Of a stretch of 11,481 nt of DNA, positions 6,709 through 11,481 are shown piece after piece. The notes below the pieces were generated by a model. The model was given only the letters and a program-made list of their open reading frames with translations. It was not told the origin of the DNA and did no database searches. The stretch covers positions 1 to 11,481 of the forward strand of contig CADCWK010000027.1 of NCBI GenBank assembly GCA_902806375.1. Direction: 5' to 3'. Within the stretch, counting starts at the first letter, position 1; the number at the start of each line of letters is the position of its first letter. Position numbers and translations under genes: made by a program. The stretch is from an uncultured Thermomicrobiales bacterium. Lineage in GTDB: Bacteria; Chloroflexota; Chloroflexia; Thermomicrobiales; UBA6265.

Positions 6709-7385
6709 CCGGCCCGAACTCCTCGCGCCGCGTCGACCACCGCGCGGAGATCCCACGCTGCCTGACGGGGGTCGCTCGAACGCAGGATGGCGCCGACGAC
6801 AGCGACCCCGTCGGCGCCAGCCGCGACGACCGACGCGGCGGTCCGGGACGTGATGCCGCCGATGCCGACCGTCGGGAGGGTCGTGTGGCAGACCCGGTCG
6901 GCGAAGCCGTCGAGACCGATCGCTTCGCCGGCGTCTACCTTGGTGGCCGTGCCAAAGATCGGCCCGAGCCCGAGGTAGTGGGCGCCGTCAGCGGCGGCGG
7001 CGCTGATCTGGCCGTCGCTCTCGGGCGACCAGCCGATCAGGAGGCGGCCGTTCCCGAGCCGCTGGATCACCTCGATGGGCAGATCGGTCACGCCGGCGTG
7101 GATGCCGTCGGCACCGACTGCGAGGGCCACGTCCAGGCGGTCGTTCACGAGGAGCGGTACCCGGTACTGGCGACAGAGTCCGGCCAATTCGATGGCGAGT
7201 CGATAGGCGTCGAGGTCGGTCAACCGCTTGGCCCGGAGCTGGACACAGGTGACGCCGCCGGCGAGCGCCGCCGCGACATCCGCGACGAGGTCGCCCGAGA
7301 CGGACTGCTCCGGATCGGCAACGAGGTAGAGGGCCAGCGCCGCCCGGAGGCACGCCGGGTCTTCCGCCCATGGAGATGCGGTCAC
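6705..7385 (-). CDS. thiE: Thiamine phosphate synthase ThiE
   Basis: This cytoplasmic enzyme joins HMP-pyrophosphate and thiazole phosphate to make thiamine monophosphate. The 226-residue TIM barrel has LYLVADPE (19-26), CVQLRAK (47-53, pyrophosphate-contacting Gln, Arg and Lys), LLVNDRLDVALAVGADGIHAG (78-98, with N81-D82), D101 as the likely second metal ligand, GPIFGTATK (141-149, thiazole-phosphate loop) and GIGGI followed by GADGVAVV. Two small departures are visible: the usual HxGQ is HAGV, and the GVSTHT segment reads GWSPES. The main substrate and metal residues are intact, so activity is expected. The GTG start at 7385 overlaps the thiG stop as GTGA, with a GGGG site 7 nt upstream. 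Its stop overlaps the tenI start. Confidence 0.95.
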   Translation of the reverse strand: MTASPWAEDPACLRAALALYLVADPEQSVSGDLVADVAAALAGGVTCVQLRAKRLTDLDAYRLAIELAGLCRQYRVPLLVNDRLDVALAVGADGIHAGVTDLPIEVIQRLGNGRLLIGWSPESDGQISAAAADGAHYLGLGPIFGTATKVDAGEAIGLDGFADRVCHTTLPTVGIGGITSRTAASVVAAGADGVAVVGAILRSSDPRQAAWDLRAVVDAARGVRAG

Positions 7386-8173
7386 GCCGTTGCCCCGACC
7401 AGACCGGTCGTCGGACTGCTGGCTGACGCATATGCCTTGCTCGGGATGCGACCGGCCAGGTATGCCTTCCGGCCGGCGGCGACGCCCATGCCGATCGCCT
7501 CGCCCATCAGGACCGGGTCGTCCGCCAGCGCGATCGCGGAGTTGACGAGGCAGGCATCGGCGCCGAGTTCCATTGCCAATGAGGCGTCGGACGGTGCCCC
7601 GATCCCGGCGTCGACGACGACAGGGACGGTCGCCTGCTCGACGATGATCCGGATCGCCTCCCGGTTGACGATCCCCTGGCCGGAGCCGATCGGGGAGGCG
7701 AGCGGCATGACCGTCGCCGCACCCATCTCGGCGAGGCGCCGGGCGAGGACCGGGTCCGCGCCGATATACGGCAGGACGGTGAACCCCTCGTCGATCATCG
7801 TCCGGCAGGCCTCCAGCGTGCCGACGGGATCGGGCAGGAGGTACCGCGGGTCAGGGATGACTTCGACCTTGACCCAGTCGGACAGGCCCATCGCCCGGGC
7901 CATCCGGGCCACCCGCACCGCCTCCTCGGCGGTCGCGCAGCCGGCGGTGTTGGGGAGGATCGTGTAGCGTGACCAGTCCAGGTCCTCGAGCACCGAGCGA
8001 CTGGCTGGGTCGTCGAAATCGATCCTGCGGAGCGCGACGGTAACGATCGACGTCCCGGACGCCCGGATTGCGCCGACCATCTCGGCCGTCGTCCGGTACT
8101 TGCCGGTCCCGACCATGAGCCGGCTGTCAAACGTCTTCCCCGCGATCGTGAGTAGTCGGTCGACTGTGCTCAC
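7382..8173 (-). CDS. thiG: Thiazole synthase ThiG
   Basis: ThiG builds the thiazole phosphate ring from 1-deoxy-D-xylulose 5-phosphate, ThiS-thiocarboxylate and dehydroglycine. The 263-residue TIM barrel is of normal length. It has MVGTGKY (20-26), VTVALRR (44-50), LPNTAGC (73-79), the Schiff-base lysine K102 in WVKVEVIPD, VLPYIGADP, and the phosphate-binding PLASPIGSGQGI and VVVDAGIGAPSDA segments. The ending AYLAGRIPSKAYASAS is typical. GTG 8173 overlaps the thiD stop as GTGA, with a strong GAGGGGG site 7 nt upstream. Dehydroglycine would come from ThiO or ThiH, neither of which is in the window. Confidence 0.98.
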   Translation of the reverse strand: MSTVDRLLTIAGKTFDSRLMVGTGKYRTTAEMVGAIRASGTSIVTVALRRIDFDDPASRSVLEDLDWSRYTILPNTAGCATAEEAVRVARMARAMGLSDWVKVEVIPDPRYLLPDPVGTLEACRTMIDEGFTVLPYIGADPVLARRLAEMGAATVMPLASPIGSGQGIVNREAIRIIVEQATVPVVVDAGIGAPSDASLAMELGADACLVNSAIALADDPVLMGEAIGMGVAAGRKAYLAGRIPSKAYASASSPTTGLVGATA

Positions 8174-9093
8174 CGGCCGTCCCCCTCGCTCATGGTGCTG
8201 GGGACGGACGGAGCAGTCCCCTCGGCGGCCGACGGCCCCATGCCCGGGAACCGGTAGAAGTGATTGACCGGCGAGTGGCCGCCGCCGATGGCGTATCCGG
8301 CCTGGATCGCGCCGATCAGGTAGGCGCGGGCGGACTCAACCGCCGGGACGACCCCCATCCCGAGCGCCAGGTTGGCGGTGATCGCCGCCGAGAGCGTGCA
8401 GCCCGTGCCGTGGGTGTTGAACGTCTCGATCCGTTCCGACGGGAACTCGAGGAACTCGACGCCGTCGAACAGGAGGTCGATCGGCGGGCCCGAGCGGTGG
8501 CCGCCCTTGACCAGGACCCATCCGGGGCCGAGGGCGTGGATCGCGCGGGCGGCCTCCCGGAGGTCGTCTTCGGTCACGATGTGCCGCTTGGAGAGGACTT
8601 CGGCCTCCGGGATGTTGGGCGTGACGATCTTCGCCATCGGGATGAGGTGGCGCCGGACCGCGTTGACGGCGTTGCGCTGGAGCAGCTGGTCGCCGCTCTT
8701 GGAGATCATGACCGGGTCGACGACGGTCGGGACGCCCCAGGCCGCGAGCCGGTCGGCGACGACCTCGACGAGCAGGGCGCTGGAGAGCATGCCGGTCTTG
8801 GCGGCGTCGGCGCCGATGTCCTCCATCATCATGTCGATCTGCGCGACGACGACTTCGTCCGGTACCTCGGCGATCGCGTAGACGCCCTTGGTGCTCTGGG
8901 CGGTGATGGCGACGATGGTCGTCGTCCCATAGACCCCGTGGGCCGCGAAGGTCTTCAGGTCGGCCTGGATGCCGGCGCCGGCGCCGGAGTCGGACGCCGC
9001 GACGGACATCGCCTTCGGGATCGACGGGCGGAGCTCTTCGGGGACGAGGACCTTGTCCTTGGTGGACGCGGGGTCGTGGCCGTTGGTTGACAC
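8170..9093 (-). CDS. thiD: Hydroxymethylpyrimidine/phosphomethylpyrimidine kinase ThiD
   Basis: ThiD phosphorylates HMP to HMP-P and then HMP-PP, the pyrimidine half used by ThiE. The 307-residue ribokinase-fold protein shows AASDSGAGAGIQADLKTF (substrate site, about 32-49), TAQST (64-68), KTGML (99-103), DPVMISKSG (126-134), VTPNIPEAE (157-165), VKGGH (195-199) and the anion hole THGTGC with Cys232. It then has the usual PVNHFYRFPG tail and a 20-residue Ser/Pro-rich end. I chose GTG 9093, which has GAGG 8 nt upstream and adds about 27 residues before the fold. An ATG at 9282 would start inside the riboswitch aptamer and is rejected. ATG 9009 is possible but has no ribosome site. It is the first gene of the thi operon and overlaps thiG by 4 nt. 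Confidence 0.95.
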   Translation of the reverse strand: MSTNGHDPASTKDKVLVPEELRPSIPKAMSVAASDSGAGAGIQADLKTFAAHGVYGTTTIVAITAQSTKGVYAIAEVPDEVVVAQIDMMMEDIGADAAKTGMLSSALLVEVVADRLAAWGVPTVVDPVMISKSGDQLLQRNAVNAVRRHLIPMAKIVTPNIPEAEVLSKRHIVTEDDLREAARAIHALGPGWVLVKGGHRSGPPIDLLFDGVEFLEFPSERIETFNTHGTGCTLSAAITANLALGMGVVPAVESARAYLIGAIQAGYAIGGGHSPVNHFYRFPGMGPSAAEGTAPSVPSTMSEGDGR

Positions 9094-9260
9094 GCTGTCT
9101 GCCTCGTCTGCATGGCGCCGCGGGGACGGGGCTGCGAGAGCCCACGCCCGGTGGCTGGAGACGACAGTGCCCCGACGGGATGCGGAGAGAACCAGACCGC
9201 CTCTGGCCGGCGGGACTGCAGCCTGGCGGCGGCGGCGTCGCGCGGTCCGGTCTGGCGAGC
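9094..9260 (-). promoter_or_regulatory. thiD leader / riboswitch expression platform with competing hairpins
   Basis: This is the untranslated stretch between the TPP aptamer and the thiD start. On the minus strand CCAGACCG (9255-9248) can pair with CGGTCTGG (9199-9192). The same 3' arm can instead form a short local hairpin from CCAGA (9206-9202) and TCTGG (9196-9192). Either is followed by TTCTCTCC, a weak pyrimidine run that could act in termination. Further down, GGGCT (9143-9139) and AGCCC (9133-9129) form a 5-bp stem. CTGTCGTCT (9167-9159) can pair with AGACGA and CAG around the thiD ribosome site (9109-9099). Which of these switch with ligand is not decidable by eye. Confidence 0.45.
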
Positions 9261-9368
9261 GTTGCGATCCCTGCGCCGGCATGACCCGGATCAGGTTCGA
9301 AGGGTTGGTCCCGGCGGTCCATCTGGACGACCTGTCGACCTCTCAGCGGCGTCCGCACCCCTGGCAAC
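9261..9368 (-). ncRNA. TPP riboswitch (THI element)
   Basis: The minus strand carries the conserved THI-box sequence in order. P1 is closed by GTTGC (9368-9364) and GCAAC (9265-9261). The 5' core is AGGGGTGC (9362-9355), followed by the pyrimidine-sensing CTGAGA (9346-9341). The variable P3 region has an internal GTCC-AGAT-GGAC hairpin. The 3' core CCTGATCCGGGTCATGCC continues into GGCGCAGGG (9295-9269). It lies upstream of thiD in the sense orientation, which is exactly the expected context. Binding of thiamine pyrophosphate should lower expression of the five-gene operon. It ends 167 nt before the thiD start. Confidence 0.95.
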
Positions 9369-9453
9369 TGTCCCCGATAGGCTACCATGTCAGGGAGATC
9401 CAGCAGGCTACCCGACCGCGAACCGGTCGCCGGTCGGGCAGGCGTGGCGGGAC

Positions 9454-9459
9454 GAGGAG
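9454..9459 (+). promoter_or_regulatory. Ribosome binding site of the unknown 110-residue gene
   Basis: GAGGAG is 5 nt before ATG 9465. It selects this start over GTG/ATG codons further upstream that would read into the riboswitch region. Confidence 0.65.
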
Positions 9460-9464
9460 CGAGC

Positions 9465-9797
9465 ATGAGCCTGATGCATGGCCTGAGCCAGGTCCGTCAG
9501 CGGCTGTACGACAACGACGCGTCGGGCGCGACGATGAAGCTCATCGACTCGATCATCCAGCGGGCGTCCGACCCGGCCGCCGCCAGCGCCCCGTCCCAGT
9601 CGCAGCTCCAGCTCGTCCGGATGCTGATGCGGACACCGGTGGCCAACGACAACAGCACGGTCTACAACGACCTCGCCCAGCTGGAGGAGGAACTGGAGAT
9701 CGCGGCGCAGGGTTTCCAGGCCGAGCGCGAGGCGATCGACAACCGTCCGATGCCGAAGTCGAAGAAGTTCTACCGGGAGCAGAAGCAGCGCGGCTAG
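9465..9797 (+). CDS. Unrecognised 110-residue protein
   Basis: I do not recognise this family. The protein appears soluble and mostly helical. An N-terminal helix (about 1-34) precedes an Ala/Ser/Pro/Gln-rich linker (35-47) and a second helical segment. A strongly acidic heptad-like stretch follows, LAQLEEELEIAAQGFQ (about 70-85), suggesting coiled-coil pairing. The C-terminus is basic (PKSKKFYREQKQRG). It has no signal peptide, membrane segment or cysteine, so no metal or redox site is evident. ATG 9465 is backed by GAGGAG at 5 nt, and codon use looks like the neighbours, so I consider it a real gene. It diverges from the thi operon and converges on the glycosyltransferase (27 nt between stops). 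Neither neighbour reveals its role. The acidic coil plus basic tail would suit a nucleic-acid or ribosome-associated adaptor, but that is a guess. Confidence 0.75.
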   Translation: MSLMHGLSQVRQRLYDNDASGATMKLIDSIIQRASDPAAASAPSQSQLQLVRMLMRTPVANDNSTVYNDLAQLEEELEIAAQGFQAEREAIDNRPMPKSKKFYREQKQRG

Positions 9798-9824
9798 GGC
9801 ACGGTTCCGGATCCAGGCGCGCCG

Positions 9825-11156
9825 CTACTCCGCGACGCAGATCGGACTCTCGCTCCGTGCCGCCAGCGATCGGTAGACGCCCGTCATGGCCGTCGCGACG
9901 TGATCCCAGGAGAAGCGGGCCGCCTCGACACGGGCGTTGACCGCCAATGCCGCCCGGCGATCCGGGCAGCGGGACAGGTCGAGGATCGCGTTGGTGAGCG
10001 CCACGACGTTGGTGGCGGGGACCAGCAGACCGGCGACGCCGTCCCGGACCGAATAGGGGAGACCACCGACCTTCGAGGCGATCACGGGGGTTCCGCTCGC
10101 CATCGCCTCGATGGCGACCAGACCGAAGGACTCGTACCGAGACGGGATGACGACGAAGTCGACCGCCTGGTAGAGCGTCGCGAGGTCCTCCTGCGGGCGC
10201 GACCCGAGAAAGAGGACCCTGTCGGAGATCCCCAGGTCCTGGACGTCCGCCGCGACCCGGGCGAGGTCGCCGACCGGCTGGCCGTCGTCACCCAGTTCGC
10301 CGCCGACCAGGACCAGTCTGGGGGCCTCCCTACGCGGTCCCCAGCCATTCACGGTCCGGCCGAAGGCTTCCACGAGGACGTCGATCCCCTTGATCGGGTC
10401 GATCCGGCCGACGAACAGGGCGAGGACGCCGTCGCCGGGGAGCCCCATATCGCGACGTGCCCGCGCCATGTCCCCGGGCTGGAACCGGCCGAGGTCGACC
10501 CCGAGGGGGACCATGCAGACCATCCCGTCGCGTGCCATCCGGCGCCGTTCGAGATCATCGCGCTCGTCGGGGTTGCCGGCGATCAGGGCGTCGGCGACGT
10601 TGATGATCCGGCCCTCCATCTGCTCCCGGAGGCGGGACTCGCGGTGGGCCTCATCACTGACCGCGTTCTTGTGGAAGGCCGTCGTGTGGAACATCTGGAC
10701 GAAGGGGATGCCCAGGTCGTCTTTGAGCCGGGCGGCCACCAGGCCGGAGAGCCAGTAGTGCGCGTGGAGGACCTGGTACCGCACGCCGTTGCGGAGCATG
10801 TAGCGGAGCATGGCGTCGGCGAATGTACCGGTGAGGTCGAACAGGTCCTGCTTCGGGATGATATGGGCCGGTCCGGCATCGACGGCGATGACGTTGACGC
10901 CCGGGACGTCGACGGTGACTTCCGGGGTGGATGGATCGGTGCGACGCGTGTAGATGTCGACGGTGCGGCCCTGACGGGCGAGGTGGCGGGCCAGTTCACG
11001 GACATACAGGTTCATCCCACCCGCGTCCTGCGTGCCCAGCCGGGCGAGGGGGGAGGTGTGGACCGATATCATGCCGATGCGGCTGAGCGGCGGATCGATG
11101 TCGTAGCCGGGGACGGCTGGACCTCGATACGCCGACGGGGTGAGTCGGGTGGTCAA
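9825..11156 (-). CDS. GT4-family glycosyltransferase (MshA/sucrose-synthase-like)
   Basis: This 443-residue protein is a GT-B fold retaining glycosyltransferase of family GT4, acting in the cytoplasm with a nucleotide-sugar donor. The N-terminal acceptor domain has RIGMISVHTSPL (26-37) and the glycine-rich loop GTQDAGGMNLYVRELARHL (41-59). HAHYWLSG (131-138) and MFHTTAFHK (155-163) follow. The C-terminal donor domain has VPLGVDLGRF (216-225), FVGRIDPIKGIDVL (248-261), VLFLGSRPQEDLA (314-326) and the EX7E motif in ESFGLVAIE (E342, E350). Resemblance to MshA (GlcNAc-inositol phosphate synthase) and sucrose-phosphate synthase relatives is clear. The true acceptor cannot be read from the sequence, so an mshA label would be unsafe. 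The annotated start is TTG 11156 with a poor ribosome site. The fold begins near residue 26, and ATG 11072 (Met29) would cut into it. It is transcribed alone, downstream of tRNA-Arg. Confidence 0.9.
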   Translation of the reverse strand: MTTRLTPSAYRGPAVPGYDIDPPLSRIGMISVHTSPLARLGTQDAGGMNLYVRELARHLARQGRTVDIYTRRTDPSTPEVTVDVPGVNVIAVDAGPAHIIPKQDLFDLTGTFADAMLRYMLRNGVRYQVLHAHYWLSGLVAARLKDDLGIPFVQMFHTTAFHKNAVSDEAHRESRLREQMEGRIINVADALIAGNPDERDDLERRRMARDGMVCMVPLGVDLGRFQPGDMARARRDMGLPGDGVLALFVGRIDPIKGIDVLVEAFGRTVNGWGPRREAPRLVLVGGELGDDGQPVGDLARVAADVQDLGISDRVLFLGSRPQEDLATLYQAVDFVVIPSRYESFGLVAIEAMASGTPVIASKVGGLPYSVRDGVAGLLVPATNVVALTNAILDLSRCPDRRAALAVNARVEAARFSWDHVATAMTGVYRSLAARSESPICVAE

Positions 11157-11315
11157 GGGGGGTTCTCGCTCGGGTCGGGGAGGGCGCTGCGGTCCCCCCG
11201 GACCCCGATGCCCGCGGACCGCGAGCCGGCTGGTCGGATCAGGGAGGTGGCGGACGCGAAGGTGGTGGACGCTTTGGTGTTGACCGCCATCCAGGTCGTC
11301 GTGGCGGTGTGCGAC
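11157..11315 (-). other. Spacer between tRNA-Arg and the glycosyltransferase
   Basis: This 159-nt GC-rich stretch has no convincing promoter for the glycosyltransferase. Just after the tRNA, a 7-bp stem ACCGCCA (minus strand 11308-11302) / TGGCGGT (11289-11283) with a 12-nt loop could mark the tRNA 3' end, but it lacks a T-tract. A 45-codon minus-strand open frame (ATG 11290 to TGA 11153) overlaps the TTG start of the glycosyltransferase by 4 nt (TTGA). It has no ribosome site, and I do not call it a gene. Confidence 0.4.
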
Positions 11316-11391
11316 TGGTACCCGCGGAGGGATTCGAACCCCCGACGCCCGCCTTAGGACGGCGGCGCTCTATCCACTGAGCTACACGGGC
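11316..11391 (-). tRNA. tRNA-Arg (anticodon CCU)
   Basis: The minus strand folds into a full cloverleaf. The acceptor stem is GCCCGTG with CGCGGGT (7 pairs, including two G-U), then discriminator A and an encoded CCA (11318-11316). The D arm is GCTC-AGTGGATA-GAGC. The anticodon stem is CCGCC/GGCGG with loop GTCCTAA, giving anticodon CCT at 11358-11356. A 5-nt variable loop follows, and the T arm is GGGGG-TTCGAAT-CCCTC. The body is 73 nt without CCA. It decodes AGG (Arg). All invariant positions (T33, GTTCGAAT) are normal, so it should be functional. Confidence 0.97.
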
Positions 11392-11420
11392 ATCGACTAA
11401 CCCTTCGTCAGCCAGTCAGG

Positions 11421-11429
11421 ATGCTACCA
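11421..11429 (-). promoter_or_regulatory. Candidate extended -10 promoter for tRNA-Arg
   Basis: On the minus strand this reads TGGTAGCAT: a TGn extension plus TAGCAT (four of six -10 matches), about 30 nt before the mature tRNA 5' end. No good -35 is seen upstream. The remaining sequence to the window edge (11430-11481) shows no gene. Confidence 0.3.
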
Positions 11430-11481
11430 CAACCCGATCGCGACCCGACAGGGTGCTTGGGCCGACACCGGCAGGCGCACA

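Noticed and set aside
9094..9282. Longer thiD starting at ATG 9282
   Set aside because: That ATG lies in the conserved 3' core of the TPP riboswitch, and the extra 63 residues are Arg/Ser/Pro-rich with no ThiD homology.
8336..9466. 376-codon minus-strand frame overlapping thiD and the riboswitch
   Set aside because: It is out of frame with thiD, extremely Arg/Pro/Gly-rich, and runs through the aptamer.
9900..11357. 485-codon plus-strand frame opposite the glycosyltransferase, ending PRRDSNPRRPP
   Set aside because: Antisense shadow. The ending is the familiar false translation of a reverse-strand tRNA T arm.
1..11481. CRISPR array, insertion sequence, prophage or toxin-antitoxin pair
   Set aside because: No spaced repeats, transposase motifs, terminal repeats or paired small genes were seen on either strand.

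Overview
This is an ordinary-looking chromosomal stretch from a GC-rich bacterium. Long antisense open frames lie across almost every real gene, as expected at such GC content. Several starts are GTG or TTG, and Shine-Dalgarno sites are purine-rich. The SecA (DEVD helicase box, C-terminal SEC-C zinc motif) and an MshA/sucrose-synthase-like GT4 glycosyltransferase would fit Chloroflexota such as the Thermomicrobia, or a related lineage. That placement is an inference from sequence style, not from a search. I see no mobile element, CRISPR array, phage gene or sign of recent transfer.

Layout. The left edge holds the last 20 codons of an unrecognised plus-strand gene, closed by a strong intrinsic terminator (82-123). 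A small AHSA1/SRPBCC protein (261-704, +) follows. It converges on secA (850-3468, -), with an 18-bp perfect hairpin between them. Divergent from secA are an M14-family zinc carboxypeptidase (3657-5318, +) and, 39 nt later, an alkyltransferase-like protein (5358-5735, +) whose active-site motif reads PAHR, not PCHR.

The centre is a minus-strand thiamine operon, thiD-thiG-thiE-tenI-thiS (9093 down to 5792). All four of its junctions are 4-base stop/start overlaps (GTGA, GTGA, ATGA, ATGA). A TPP (THI-box) riboswitch at 9261-9368 precedes it, with about 167 nt of leader before thiD. The operon makes both halves of thiamine phosphate: ThiG uses the sulfur carried by ThiS to build the thiazole, TenI probably tautomerises it, ThiD phosphorylates HMP (HMP-P to HMP-PP), and ThiE joins the two. 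The remaining pathway genes (thiC, thiF, thiO/thiH, thiL) are not in this window.

The right side holds an unrecognised 110-residue plus-strand gene (9465-9797) that diverges from the thi riboswitch, a GT4 glycosyltransferase (9825-11156, -), and a tRNA-Arg(CCU) gene (11316-11391, -) with an encoded CCA end.

I did not find an obviously new system. The points most worth a second look are the Cys-to-Ala alkyltransferase-like protein, the riboswitch leader with competing hairpins, the fully coupled thi operon with a ThiE/TenI pair, and the unknown 110-residue protein.
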